64,000 bases of DNA from Tridacna crocea (GCA_943736015.1 OX031068.1:24622296-24686295), one strand, 5' to 3'. Shown: positions 32,407 to 43,274, counted from the first letter of the stretch. Numbers and translations are program-made. The notes: a model not told the origin generated them from the sequence alone.

Positions 32407-32617
32407 TTTACTACACAATTGTAGACCCCTAGAAAGAAGTCTCTGTAAAACATTATGGGAAAAGGAGAAAATGCTCGTAACCAGCATTTTCTTCTTGCCC
32501 AATAATGTTTTTACCACTTTAAAAACAAATTCTAAATTTAGGTGGTTCTTACTAAGTGGTTTGCAAATGGTTTCAAAATGGACCAGACTATAATGTTGTC
32601 ATTTTGGTAAAGAGTTA
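32407..32617 (-). mobile_element. TTAA-MITE (A), diverged
   Basis: Hairpin GCTCGTAACCAGC; ends TTTACTACACAATTG and GGTAAAGAGTTAA. Confidence 0.78.
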
Positions 32618-32885
32618 AGTGAATTGAGGTTGTAACTCATTACCCAAGAAAAGAAATTATAGCATATCTCTGGACTTTGAAAAAAATATCTTTATAAGCT
32701 TTAAAAACAAATTCTAAATTTAGGTGGTTCTTTATATGTGGTTTGCAAATGGTTTCAAAAATGGACCAGACTATAATGTTGTCATTTTGGTCAAGAGTTA
32801 AGTGAATTGAGGTTGTAACTCATTACCCAACAAAAGAAATTATAGCATAGCTGTGGACTTTGAAAAAAATATCTTTATAAAACTT
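32519..32885 (+). repeat. Tandem duplication, two units of about 181 bp
   Basis: TTAAAAACAAATTCTAAATT begins at 32519 and again near 32700; the unit includes the right part of the MITE and its flank up to AAAATATCTTTATAA. Confidence 0.92.
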
Positions 32886-32994
32886 TGATAATGAATCGAA
32901 ATTATGAGTCTGGCGTCATGGATTTCTGTGAAAATGCTATAGCAAATAGAGAGAATGTTCAAATAAATAATGTCTTCTTCTGCCATGATACTGT

Positions 32995-33226
32995 TTAACT
33001 CTCTACCAAATGACAAAATTTTGGACTGGTCCAAATTGAGAACATTTGCAGATGACAAAATAAATGTGAATCAAAAATTGAAATTCAATTTGGGAAGGGT
33101 AGAAAACATTGTGGGAAAAGGAGAAAATGCTGGTTACCAGCATTTTCTCCTTTTCCTACAATGTTTTTTGCAAAAGCTTTCTTTCGCTCAGGGTCATTAA
33201 AAGTTGGGATTGTGTGGTAAAGAGTT
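32995..33226 (+). mobile_element. TTAA-MITE (A), about 232 bp
   Basis: Left TTAACTCTCTACCAAATG; hairpin intact; right border decayed to AAAGAGTTTGG. Confidence 0.9.
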
Positions 33227-33228
33227 TG

Positions 33229-33449
33229 GTTTTTACCACACAATCCCGACTTTTAACGATCCTGAGAGAGAAGACGTTTGAAAATTTGTGGGAAAAAGAG
33301 AAAACTCTGTTACCAGCATTTTCTCTTTTTCCCCCACAATATTTTCAATCTTTCCTATAACAAATTTCAATTTTCAGTCACGTATAACATGTGTCTGCAA
33401 ATGCTTTCAATTTGGACTTGTTGATATTTTTGTCATTTGGTAAAGAGAA
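33229..33449 (-). mobile_element. TTAA-MITE (A), abutting the previous copy
   Basis: It starts TTTTTACCACACAATCCC directly after the previous end and ends TTTGGTAAAGAGAATG. Confidence 0.82.
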
Positions 33450-33732
33450 TGAAGGGTCTCTCGGAAGATGAAAACTGTCATCTGCGTAAGGTAATGCATT
33501 TAAAGAAACCTGTAGAACTTTTGAATTTGATGTTTTCTGAATGTAATGCTAAATAATTCATGCTTATTTTTGCTGTATTTCAAAGACAATTTTCAGAGCA
33601 TGCTATGTAGGAGAGCATGGCTATACCTGCATGTCCATTTCTTTTACATTATTTGCTGTTTTCCAAGGGTTCTACTGCCTTTTAGTTGTTATGGGGATAG
33701 CCTTCAAGAGCTCTGTTGCAATGAAACTTTTT
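33450..33732. other. Unique-looking sequence
   Basis: Nothing recognised except a possible acceptor near 33590 discussed among rejected items. Confidence 0.4.
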
Positions 33733-34892
33733 TAGCTCACCTGAGCACAAAGTGCTCTGAGTGAGCTATTGTGATAGTGCTGTGTCCGTCGTGCTTCGTC
33801 AGTTGTCTGTCATCAACTTTTACCTTGTGTATGCTCTAGAGGCCACATTTTTAGTCCAAAGCTCTTGAAAGTTGGTCAGAATATATATGCCTTGATGATG
33901 TCTTGGACGAGTTCGAAAATGGGTCATGTCAGGTCAAAAACTAGGTTACTAGGTCAAATGTTAGAAAAACCTTGTGTATGCTGTAGAAGCCACATTTTCA
34001 GTCCAAAATTCTTGAAAGTTGGTCAGAATGTTTGCCTTGATGATATCTCTAATTAGTTTGAAAATGGTTCATGTGGAGTCAAAAACTAGGTCACCAGGTC
34101 AAATGTTAGAAAAACCTTTTGTACGCTCTAGAGGCCACACTTTTAGTCCAAAACTCTTGTAAGTTGGTCAGAATGTTTGCCTTGATATCTCAGACGAGTA
34201 TGAAAATGGGTCATGTCGGGTCAAAAACAAGGTCACCAGGTCAAATCTTAGAAAAACCATGTATATGCTCTGGATGCCACATTTTCAGTCCAACACTCTT
34301 GAAAAATGGTCCGAATGTTTGCCTTGATAATATCTTTGTTGAATTTGAAAAATTGGTCATGTTGGGTCAAAAACTGGATCAGTATGTCAGATGTTATAAA
34401 AACCTTGTTTATACTCTGGAAGACACATTTTCAGTCTGATACTATCAAAACTTGTTCATAATATTTGTCCTGGTGATACCTTGAATGAGTTTGAAAATAG
34501 GTCATGTGGAGTCAAAAACTAGGTCAATGGGTCAAATATTAGGAAAACCTTGTGTACACTCCAGAGGCCACATTTGCTGCCTGATACTCTTCAAACTTGG
34601 TCAGAATGTTTTGGTGATGTCTCAAAAGAGTTTGATAATGGGTAATTGTCGGGTCCAAAACTAGGTGACTTAGTCAAATCTTAGAAAAAACTTTTGTACC
34701 CTGTAGAGGCCACATTTTCAGTCCAATACTCATAAAACTTGGTCAGAATGTTTGTCTTATTGATATCTCAAAAGTGTTTGATGATAGGTAATGTCTGATA
34801 AAAAACTAGGTCACTGAAAAACTAGATGGTTTATGTTTGGTCAACAGACTCAGGTGAGCGATTTCAGGGCCATCATGGCCCTCTTGTTTTTT
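33733..34892 (+). mobile_element. Related element with about 145-bp internal tandem units
   Basis: It opens with TTTAGCTCACCTGAGCAC and closes with CAGGTGAGCGATT, GGGCCATCATGGCCC and CTCTTG. Between them are six to seven units of 142-146 bp built around GTCAAAAACTAGGTCA and AGAGGCCACATTTTCAGTCC. The terminal similarity to 18383-20905 with unrelated internal satellite suggests a shared mobile shell that carries different tandem cargo. Confidence 0.68.
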
Positions 34893-34950
34893 CTTACATT
34901 AATTTTGTCATAAGAAAATCCAAATCAGGAAAAATAGAGGCATATCAAGG

Positions 34951-35055
34951 TTGGTCCATATTCACCTACCATTCTTACAAAAATTCTTGATTTGAAAGTG
35001 ATACAATTTCTGATCAGCTAAACCAATATAATCAAGCCAATCAAAGTTTGTGCTA
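34951..35055. mobile_element. Fragment of GGGCCCATATTCACC foldback family
   Basis: GGTCCATATTCACCTACCAT then CTGATCAGCTAAACC and AAGCCAATCAAAG. Confidence 0.6.
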
Positions 35056-35292
35056 CATTTAGATTTAGAAAATCTTCAGCATAAGACTTACACATGTATG
35101 AATATTTTAAAGAATTCTTTGCATATACATGTACCAATCCAGGATTTGTTACAAAGTAGTGGAACATGTAATTCCAAAATTAAAGTGCATGTACCTTGTA
35201 TGTCTTCAAGTTTGAAACCAATTTGGCCAAATATTGGAATGTTTGGCCCGTGGTGTTATTAACCAGTGGAGCGATGCAGTGCCATCATGGCC

Positions 35293-35426
35293 CTCTTATT
35301 TCCTTTTTCCACAATGCTTTGTAACTTGTCAAAGACAAATTCCATCATTGAAGCCACATCTAAATTGTCATCAGCAAATACTTATAACTTGGATAAGTTT
35401 ACAGATTTATTTTTTGTGTAAAGAAT
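35293..35426 (-). mobile_element. TTAA-MITE right half
   Basis: TTTCCTTTTTCCACAATGC and ATCATTGAAGCCACATC, GCAAATACTTATAAC; no left part. Confidence 0.65.
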
Positions 35427-35727
35427 TGATTAGATGGAGAAATCATTGTACAAAAGCTTTTTAATAATTGAAATAGAAAAATAACTCTGTGAAATGAAAT
35501 CAATCCATTGAACATCGAGTTTTATTACTCCACTGAGATAGGTAAAGAGAAAGCTTTAAAGGCACTACTTTAGCTGTGATCAAAAGTAATCTTGAAATGT
35601 TCCAATATTTTATCTTTGGCATAACTGAATTATGGCCCCTGTGTAGTATTATGACTTTGACTTGCATGAAAGGATATTTATAATTATTTATAAAAGTTTA
35701 AATTTTTTTGTTTATTTTCATTTTCAG

Positions 35728-35892
35728 ATGCTACAAGACTCTAGCCTGATACCATTACGCAGAATTTCCGCAGAGGACAACAAAATATTCTTCTTCCCTG
35801 CTGCAGTTCCCAATTCTACCTTCTTCCATTCCACGCATCAATCATCCACCAAATCAAAAAGAAGACAGCATATTTACAGAGATCAGAGATAA
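35728..35892 (+). CDS. Candidate terminal exon, small Ser/Arg-rich tail
   Basis: A very good acceptor (tttattttcattttcag) is followed by 54 codons open to TAA, reading MLQDSSLIPLRRISAEDN and ending KRRQHIYRDQR. It contains an R-R-x-S kinase-type site and basic clusters. It lies in a repeat-poor gap between a satellite-like element and MITEs. Joined directly to the exon ending at 12798 the phase is wrong and translation would end D-A-T-R-L-stop, which happens to resemble a class I PDZ ligand. Using the 54-codon frame after 25781-25826 needs one more unseen exon of length 3n+1. It may also belong to another gene or be chance. Confidence 0.3.
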   Translation: MLQDSSLIPLRRISAEDNKIFFFPAAVPNSTFFHSTHQSSTKSKRRQHIYRDQR

Positions 35893-36270
35893 CCTGAAAG
35901 AATATAACCAGACTTTTTTTTTTTCTCTGCCGTTTTTCACTTCAAAATGGACATTCTTCAGAAAATGACATTCTGGAGGATTTCTTTTGAAAATTTAAAG
36001 AAAGGTCTTTCTTATAATAGTTCAGAAGGGATGTACACATACATGTACCTCAAAATAGACTTGAGTTTGCATAGATATACATGAAAAGGAACTTTTTCTG
36101 AAAACCTAAAATGTTGATAATTTTTGTTTTCCTGGAAGGGGACCTATTTAATCCCAAAAAGAACTTTCTTTTGGAAACCTCACAAAATGGGCTTACTTTT
36201 AGGCACCTCAATAGGATCTTTCTTTGAAAATCTCACAGGGGAATTTGGGGACCTCTCAAACAAGTCTATC
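35893..36270. other. Unique-looking sequence after candidate terminal exon
   Basis: It has repeated GGAACTTT and CTTTCTTTTGGAAACC phrases but no clear feature; it could be 3' untranslated sequence. No well-placed AATAAA was found. Confidence 0.35.
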
Positions 36271-36272
36271 TC

Positions 36273-36497
36273 TTAATTCATACCAAAAGACAAAATTTTA
36301 GGTTTATCCAAATTAAAAGCATTTACAGACGACAATATGAAAGAGTGAAAATTTGTAATTTGTTCTGTTAAGGGTAGAAAGCATTGTGGGAAAAGGAGAA
36401 TATGCTGGTTACCAGCATTTTCTCCTTTTCCCACAATGTTTTCTACAGGCTTCTTTCTCAAGGTCATCAGAAGTAGGGATTGTATGGTAATGGGTCA
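36273..36497 (+). mobile_element. TTAA-MITE (A), 225 bp
   Basis: Left TTAATTCATACCAAAAGAC, right ATGGTAATGGGTCAA. Confidence 0.88.
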
Positions 36498-36574
36498 AAT
36501 TCCCTGAGAGATTTTTGTTTGTTTTACTCAAAAGGAACTTTTTTTTTTGAAACTTCACAGGGACTTCCATGGGT

Positions 36575-36768
36575 AATCAGCCCTTCACCAAATAATCCCT
36601 GATTTTTATGACCCTGAGATGGAAGCCTTTGAAAACATTATAGGAAAAAGAGAAAATGCTGGTAACCAACATTTTCTCCTTTCCTTCCCTGCAGGAAACA
36701 AATTTAAATTTTTTTGAGTTGCTTTTGTCGTCTACAGTGTAAAATTTTGTCATTTGGTAAAGAGTTAA
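36575..36768 (-). mobile_element. TTAA-MITE (A), shortened right arm
   Basis: Hairpin GCTGGTAACCAAC with truncated second arm (CTCCTTTCCTTCCC). Confidence 0.8.
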
Positions 36769-37038
36769 ACAATATTGCAATGCTTGGTCTTCCAAAGTCA
36801 GAATCAAACCTAAGCTTCCATACTGTAAATTTTGTATGAGAATTTTTTAAAACGCATAAATGATACATTACATTTTGTACTCTCAAAAATCAAAACGCAT
36901 CAAAATCAAGCAAAATCTTTCGATGATTTTTTTTTTCTTTCTGCAACAGACCACTTCTGAATAATAGTTACAAAAGGAGATATCGCTTACAACAAGCAAT
37001 TTTCAAAGATGATTCAGTTGTTTTCATATGCTAATACT

Positions 37039-37207
37039 TAATTTACTCTTTACCACACAATCTCATGTTTTAATGAAAGAAGGTATTTGAAAACATCATG
37101 GGAAATGGAGAAAATACTGTTAACTCTTTTCCCAACAATGTTTTCAAAAGCCTTCTTTCTTTGGGTCATTAAAACTCAAGATTGTGTCAATTTGTGGGAA
37201 AGGATTA
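37039..37207 (-). mobile_element. TTAA-MITE (A), short derivative
   Basis: TTAATTTACTCTTTACCACAC at left border region, reduced hairpin, GGGAAAGGATTAA at right. Confidence 0.72.
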
Positions 37208-37384
37208 AAGCCTAGTAAAGCTATATAATGGTGCTGAAAAACAATATCAAAAGTCAAAATGTGATAACACTTCAGGTGGGGGATAACGTTTTTGTAGCCA
37301 TTTTTGTACTTTTTGTTCTTTTTCATGTTTCTTGTCTATGAATTGGTTTAGTTGACATCAAAATAGACTAGTCATGTTCATATT

Positions 37385-37578
37385 TGTGAGGTAGAGTGTC
37401 CGCCTGGTAACCATAAGGTTCTGAGTTTGAGACCCAAAAGGGGGTGTCATCTTTGGGATTTTTCATTGGCCCACATGTTTTGCGTGAGTACTGGTGTAGT
37501 TCCCAGGAAGCAGAATTGAGAGAGATTAGTGTAAGTTGTAAAAACTTGTTTCTCATTTGATGTAAAATAAATATATTT
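37385..37578 (+). mobile_element. tRNA-derived SINE
   Basis: Pol III promoter-like boxes are visible: GGTAGAGTGTCCGCCTGG (box A-like) and TCTGAGTTTGAGACCC (box B-like). A body with GTACTGGTGTAGTTCCC follows, ending in GTTGTAAAAACTTGTTTCTC and an AAATAAATATATTT tail. Confidence 0.75.
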
Positions 37579-37789
37579 AACCCATTACCAGACATTCCCT
37601 ACTTTTAACAAAGAAAGCTTTTGAAAATATTGTGGGAAAAGGAGAAAATGCTGGTAACCAGCATTTTCTCATAATGTTTTCTACCCTTTCCAAATCAGAT
37701 TTCAATTTTTGACTCGCATTTATTATGTCGTCTGCAAATGCCTTCAATTTGGGCCAGTCCAACATTTTGTTGTTTGGTAATGACTTTAA
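37577..37789 (-). mobile_element. TTAA-MITE (A), 213 bp, at a SINE tail
   Basis: TTAA borders are intact; its left TTAA lies in the SINE's A/T tail. The second arm is shortened (TTTTCTCATAATG). Confidence 0.87.
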
Positions 37790-37999
37790 CTAAAATAGAC
37801 TGTTATTTAGTACAATGAATTAAAAGGGGGAGTAGTATGAGTAGTCATTTTAAGACATCAGTGCAATCTCTGAGTTAAATAATCACTGTAAAAAAGAAGT
37901 TATATTTTGATTAACTGTCATTTCGAACATTCTGAAGTCATAAAATCATTGTTAAAAAATTAGCCATTACTATTTTATTCATTATCATTATTCATATCG

Positions 38000-38222
38000 C
38001 TTTACCAAACCACAACATTTTAGACTGAACCAAATTGAAAGTATTTGCAGACATCAAAGTTAACCTGACAAAAAAATTAAAATTTGTTCTGGGAGAGAAG
38101 TAAACATTGTGGGAAAAAGGAAAAAATGCTGCTTACCAGCATTTTCTCCTTTTCCCACATTGTTTTCAAAAGGTCTCATTTTCAGGGTCGTGAAAACCAG
38201 AGATTGTTTTGGAAAGGTTTAT
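38000..38222 (+). mobile_element. TTAA-MITE (A)
   Basis: CTTTACCAAACCACAAC to TTTGGAAAGGTTTA; hairpin GCTGCTTACCAGC. Confidence 0.82.
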
Positions 38223-38333
38223 TTTTTCAATTGGGTTTGTAATCATGGGTGTGTAACTCATAAATTTTGAGGGCACAGGTTTGTTATTTCTTTTACCTTA
38301 AAGATTTATTTTTCCAGCTATCTGATCAGTTTT

Positions 38334-38559
38334 GACCCTTTACCATAAAATGCCGTCTTTTAACGCACCTAGGAAAGAGGCCTTTTGAAAACACTGTGGG
38401 AAAAGGAGAAAATGCTGATTTCCAGCATTTTCTTCTTTTCCCACAATGTTTCTACCCTCTCAAAGAAAAATTACACCATTTGAGCCACACTGAAATTGTA
38501 ATCTTTAAATACTGCCAATTTGTACAGGTCTTAAATTTTGTCGTCTGGTAAAGGCTTCA
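38334..38559 (-). mobile_element. TTAA-MITE (A)
   Basis: It starts TTTGACCCTTTACCATAAAA and ends TCTGGTAAAGGCTTCAA, where the next copy begins. Confidence 0.82.
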
Positions 38560-38783
38560 ATCTTTACCATACAACAAAATTTTAGACTGGTTCAAATTGA
38601 AAGCACTTGCAAATGAGAAAAAAGATGCAACTCAAAAATTAAAATTTAGTTCCAGCAGGATCGAAAACAGTGTAGGAAGGGAGAAAATACTTGTTATCAG
38701 CATTTTCTCCTTGTCCCACTATGTTTTTAAAAGCCTTCAATCTCAGGGTCGTTAAAACCAGGTATAGTTTGGTAAAGGGTTAA
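38556..38783 (+). mobile_element. TTAA-MITE (A), joined to previous copy
   Basis: TCAATCTTTACCATACAAC to GGTAAAGGGTTAA; the border tetramer is shared with the previous copy. Confidence 0.82.
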
Positions 38784-38816
38784 ATATAAATGAGCAATGC
38801 TCTGGGTAAAAGGGGG

Positions 38817-39046
38817 TTGAACTCTTTACGACACGACAAAATTTTAGACTGGTTCAAATGGAAAGCATTTTAAGACGACAAAATAAAGGTGACTGAAAAT
38901 TTGAAATTTGTTCTGGGAAGGGTAGAAAACACTGTGGGAAAAGGAGAAAATGCTGGTTACCAGCATTTTCTCCTTTTCCCGCAGTGTTTTCAAAAGGCTA
39001 CTTTCTCAGGGACGTCAAAAGTAGGGATTGTGTGGTAATTGGTTAA
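38817..39046 (+). mobile_element. TTAA-MITE (A), 230 bp
   Basis: Left TTGAACTCTTTACGACACG, right GTGGTAATTGGTTAA; strong hairpin. Confidence 0.9.
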
Positions 39047-39247
39047 TTCATCTTGATGTTGCGTTATACAGATCAAGTCATCACATGATTCATTGATAAA
39101 TTCATTTTGTCGAACAGTCTACTGAATTACAAGATAGACTGGCCGTTTGACATACAGAAAATTGACCAATTACAAAAAGCATGGATCCAAGTCGGCCTGT
39201 ATGAACTGCAAAGGCTCACCTAGGTCAATACCTTTTGAAAAGCCTGC

Positions 39248-39475
39248 GGGGGTAACTTGATGGTCAGTGTATCAAACCAATGACGTAGTGGTTGCGAGTT
39301 CAATACACATTTGAGGTAAGCTTACTTTCTAGCCATTTTTCGCCTCTCACCTCTGATGTGTGTGGGAAAGAAGTTGGCAATTTGGAAAGAAAGATGTCAG
39401 TACTGACATGAGAAAGCCATGAAAGGCTTGCTACATGCTCTCATAGCTATACTATGACAGTAGCTGTCATTAAAC
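39248..39475 (+). mobile_element. tRNA-derived SINE, decayed
   Basis: TGATGGTCAGTGTATCAAACC and GCGAGTTCAATACAC recall boxes A and B; a body with GTGGGAAAGAAGTTGGCAA and GTAGCTGTCATTAAACTCC follows. Confidence 0.6.
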
Positions 39476-39505
39476 TCCAATCAGTCTTATCTTTTTGCAC
39501 TTGCA

Positions 39506-39733
39506 TTAACCCTTTCCCAAACAAGCCCTGGTTTTTACGTGTCTGCAGTACAAGTCTTTTGAAAACACTGTAGGAAAAGCAGAAATTGCTCGTAATGAGC
39601 AATTTCTCCTTTTCCCACAGTGTTTTCTACCCATTTGGAGAATTGTCTGCCATTTTTATCAAATTTGAAATTGTCGTCTGCAAACTCTTTCAATTTGGAA
39701 GAATCTAAAATTTGTCGTTTGGGAAAGGGTTAA
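39506..39733 (-). mobile_element. TTAA-MITE (B), 228 bp, well preserved
   Basis: TTAACCCTTTCCCAAACAAG and TTTGGGAAAGGGTTAA; centre TTGCTCGTAATGAGCAA. Confidence 0.93.
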
Positions 39734-40012
39734 ACTTGTCTTTACAGAGCAGATCACATATCTTGATTTACAAACAGAAATGGGCTATTTATTGAACCTT
39801 TTCATTTATCAATAAATTGTGGTCAGACTATTTAAACATGGAAGAAAATCTACAGAAAGATTATAAGAAGTCAAATTTAAGTCACCATTTTCACCAACAT
39901 TTCATAAATATTGTTTTAATTCCAAATTCAAAGACATTCCAGCGTACTAGATAAGATCTTTTGTTTCATTCAATCAAACTGATAGTCATGGAGTTAAGAA
40001 TTTGCGGTGACT
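39734..40012. other. Unique-looking sequence
   Basis: Nothing recognised. Confidence 0.4.
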
Positions 40013-40240
40013 TTAACCTGTCATGAAATGACAAAATTATAGACTGATACAAATTGGAAGCATTTGCAGGCGACACAAATGACGCGACTAAAAAATTGAA
40101 ATTTGTTCTGGTGTGTAGAAAACATTGTGGGAAAAGGAGAAAATGCTGGTTACCAGCATTTTCTCCTTTTCCCACAAAGTTTTCAAAAGGCTTTTTTTCC
40201 CAGGGTCATTAAAAGTTGGGACTAGGTTGTAAAGGGTTAA
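40013..40240 (+). mobile_element. TTAA-MITE (A), 228 bp
   Basis: TTAA borders are intact; hairpin GCTGGTTACCAGC. Confidence 0.9.
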
Positions 40241-40257
40241 AATTGCTCAGATCTGTT

Positions 40258-40467
40258 GTAACTCTTTTACCGCTCAGTCACAAGTTTTAACATTCCTAAG
40301 GAAATAGGCCTATGAAAATGTTGTGGTAAACAGCAACAGCATTTTCTCCTTTTCCCACAATATTTTCAAGAATTTTAAAAACAGAAGACATTTCAGCCAC
40401 ATTCGAGTTTTCTTCTACAGTTACTTTTGATTTGGTTGGGTCCAAAATTTTATCTTTTGGTAAAGAG
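40258..40467 (-). mobile_element. TTAA-MITE (A), left arm shortened
   Basis: CTCTTTTACCGCTCAGTC start; ATTTTATCTTTTGGTAAAG end; the first arm is largely missing. Confidence 0.7.
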
Positions 40468-40800
40468 GCAATAGAATTTTTTGTTCACATTTATTTTTTG
40501 TTATTTGCCTTGCATTTACACTATGGAGAACTTATGGCTCGTTTATCTTATTATCTATAACATGCTATTTCATAGACAAAAAGACCAAAGATTTTACAAG
40601 CTTTTTGGCTGTTTTGCTGATAGAATATCATACAAAATAATAGAGAGTCTAGTTCTAAGATCAGACTTCATATGTTGTTAAGTTTTTATCTGAATCTAAA
40701 TTACAAAAGCTACTAAAGTTTAAGTTATATAAAATTACTACAAATTTATGGTTTTGGTGTGTAAAATAAGGTAATGTGAGCCAGGCTGTAGCAAAAGTGG
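40468..40800. other. Unique-looking AT-rich sequence
   Basis: A 66-codon open frame here has no recognisable domain or splice context. Confidence 0.4.
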
Positions 40801-40802
40801 GC

Positions 40803-41032
40803 CTAACCTTTTACCACACAATGACAAATTTTAACAACCCTGAGGAAGAGGCCTTTTGAAAATTTTGTGTGAAAAGGAGAAAATGCTGGTAACCAGCATT
40901 TTCTCCTTTTCCCACAAAGTTTTCTACTATATCATAGAAAAACTGCATCATTTGAGCCACTACAAAATTAGCATCTGCAAATGTTTTCCGGTTGGATAGG
41001 TCTAAAATTTCTGCTGTGTGGTAAACAGTTAA
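40803..41032 (-). mobile_element. TTAA-MITE (A), 230 bp
   Basis: CTAACCTTTTACCACAC to GTGGTAAACAGTTAA; inner sequence has the TCATTTGAGCCAC variant. Confidence 0.9.
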
Positions 41033-41510
41033 TGTATTTCCATCTTGCATGATACCAAGCTACTCATCACAGTATATTGGATATATAAGACCCATTTTGT
41101 TTGGCAAGTGACTGAATCATGAGGTAGACTGGTTTTTGGACAAGCAGAAAATATACTGGTAACAAAAGCAAAAACTTTTGGGCCAGGTTAGCCTGGATGT
41201 ACTGTGTAAGCTGACCTGGGTTAATACATGTACTTTTTTTCAGATGCAGCAAGTCTTCTTTTTACAGAGCATGGGTGTTTTATAAATATGCTTTTCTATA
41301 CTCTTTTAATTTTTATTCTTTTTGTTGTTATTAGTATTGATTTTTACCCTTTAAAAAAATAGGAAATATTTTTTTGTTTATCATTGTTATTTATTTTTGT
41401 ATTTCATGAAAATGGCTGTTTATAACTTAATGCATATTGTACCTGCTGCACATAGCTTGTACATAGGTTGAGAGTGTGCTCAAGAGAATGAATAATATTT
41501 ATAATAATAT
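41033..41510. other. Unique-looking AT-rich sequence
   Basis: T-rich stretches around 41280-41400; no repeat or exon recognised. Confidence 0.4.
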
Positions 41511-41739
41511 TTAACCCATTACCACACAATCCCTACTTTTGACGCCCCTGAAAAAGAAGCCTTTTGAAAACACTGTGGGAAAAGGAGAAAATGCTGGTAA
41601 CCAGCATTTTCTCCTTTTCCCACAGTGTTTTCTACCCTTCCCAGAGCAAATTTCAATTTTTCAGTCACCTTTATTTTGTCGTCTGCAAATGCTTCCAATT
41701 TGGACCAGTCTAAAATTTTCTCGTGTGGTAATGGGTTAA
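41511..41739 (-). mobile_element. TTAA-MITE (A), 229 bp, perfect hairpin
   Basis: 41566-41631 is a perfect inverted repeat with 33-bp arms around a single A. TTAA borders and terminal repeats are intact, so this is probably the best local copy. Confidence 0.95.
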
Positions 41740-41843
41740 CCTTCAAACCAAAAGGGACCGTACCTTCTTGGAACTGTGAAAAGTGTGAAGCCTGGTCAGA
41801 CTGGCCGAATTGTGCAGGCTGATCAGGGTTGACAATTTTCACT

Positions 41844-42070
41844 TTAACCATTACCACACAATCCGTACTTTTGACGCCCCTGAGAAAGAAGCCTTTAGAA
41901 AACATTGTGGGAAAAGGAGAAAATGCTGGTAACCAGCATTTTCTCCTTTTCCCACAATGTTTTCTACCGTTCACAAACAATTTTCTAATTTTCAGTCACC
42001 TGTATTTTGTCGTCTGCAAATGCTTTCGATTTGGACTAGCCAAAAATATTGTCGTTTGGTAATGAGTTAA
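41844..42070 (-). mobile_element. TTAA-MITE (A), 227 bp
   Basis: TTAACCATTACCACACAATC to TTTGGTAATGAGTTAA; strong hairpin. Confidence 0.93.
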
Positions 42071-42373
42071 TGGCATTTTCTGTATGAAAAGTGGTCATTG
42101 TACCTTGTTATACAATAATTTTTTGAATTATTAACTTACATTGACATGCACTACCGTTGATCTGTTTTCATCTAATTGATGTACAGAATTCTCAGATAGT
42201 CCCTTTTTGTCCAATGGGTCACATATGGATTTTATTCTTTGGGGCTAAATGGACCAAAATTAATTATTGCAAAGATTTATCTTTATTTGCCTATAGCTGT
42301 CATTTTTGTCTTTGCAGTAGATCACATTTAGGACATTGCTGTATATCTGTTTCAAGTGTTTGGGAGTCAGACC

Positions 42374-42602
42374 TTAACCCTTTCCCAAACGACAAACTTT
42401 TTGACTAGACCAAATTGAAAGCATTTGCAGATGACAATTCAACTCTTGCTGAAAAGATGATTTCTGTCTATGATAGAGTAGAAAACATTGTGGGAAAAGG
42501 AGAAAATGCTGGTTACCAGCATTTTCTCCTTTTCCCACGATGTTTTCAAAAGGCTACTATTCCAGACCCGTAAAAACCAGGGATTGTTTGGGAAAGGGTT
42601 AA
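42374..42602 (+). mobile_element. TTAA-MITE (A/B mixed), 229 bp
   Basis: The ends are B-type (CCCTTTCCCAAACG) but the hairpin centre is A-type (GCTGGTTACCAGC). Confidence 0.92.
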
Positions 42603-42624
42603 TAGAGAATGAAATAAAACAGTT

Positions 42625-42798
42625 TAAGTCCTGATCAGACAACAAAATTTTAGATTTGTCAATTTGAAAGCATTTGCAAATAACACATATGGCTCAAATA
42701 TAACATGATGGAAATAGGAGAAAATGCTGTTAGCCAACATTTCTGTTTTTCCACAATGTCTTCATAAGACATTATAGGGGATTGTTTGGTAAACAGTA
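42625..42798 (+). mobile_element. TTAA-MITE, short derivative
   Basis: CAACAAAATTTTAGATTTG left, TTTGGTAAACAGTAA right; weak hairpin GCTGTTAGCCAAC. Confidence 0.7.
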
Positions 42799-42908
42799 AA
42801 ACTCTTATAATGCTTTACAATGCTAAATATTTATAGTTGTAATGCTTACACCATAATTAATACATGTAATTCCAAGTCCCAGAGGTTGATTCCAGACTTC
42901 ATGAAAAT

Positions 42909-43117
42909 TTAAGTCTTTATCACATAATCCCGAAGTTTTAATGACCCTGAAGAAGAAAGCCTTAAGAAAATATTCTGGGAAAAGGAGAAAATGCTTGTTA
43001 CCAGCATTTCCTCCTTTTCCCTCAATGTTTACTACCCTTTGTGAGACAATTATCTACATTTGAGCCACATTAGAATATTGTTCTTGCCGCTGCTTTCACT
43101 TTTGATCAGTCTAATAG
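42909..43117 (-). mobile_element. TTAA-MITE (A)
   Basis: TTTAAGTCTTTATCACATAATC left; hairpin GCTTGTTACCAGC; right end eroded. Confidence 0.78.
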
Positions 43118-43123
43118 ATCCGA

Positions 43124-43225
43124 GCCTGTATTCACCTACCATTCTTTAGAATGTTCTTTATCTTATTCTCCAAGATTTTCCAACTTTGAGGTAAAACAGC
43201 TTCAGATTTGTTTTAGAGAAAATTC
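43124..43225. mobile_element. Half of a GGGCCCATATTCACC foldback
   Basis: CTGTATTCACCTACCATTC and CTTATTCTCCAAGATTTTCC match one arm only. Confidence 0.6.
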
Positions 43226-43274
43226 TGGAGAGTTAGACGATTGATTAAGCGATTGCATGGTGTTTAACACCATT

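Noticed and set aside
33590-33735. Possible exon after acceptor CAATTTTCAG with a 45-codon open reading in the phase left by 25781-25826
   Set aside because: It runs into the border of a mobile element before stopping, has no donor and reads as a random hydrophobic stretch.
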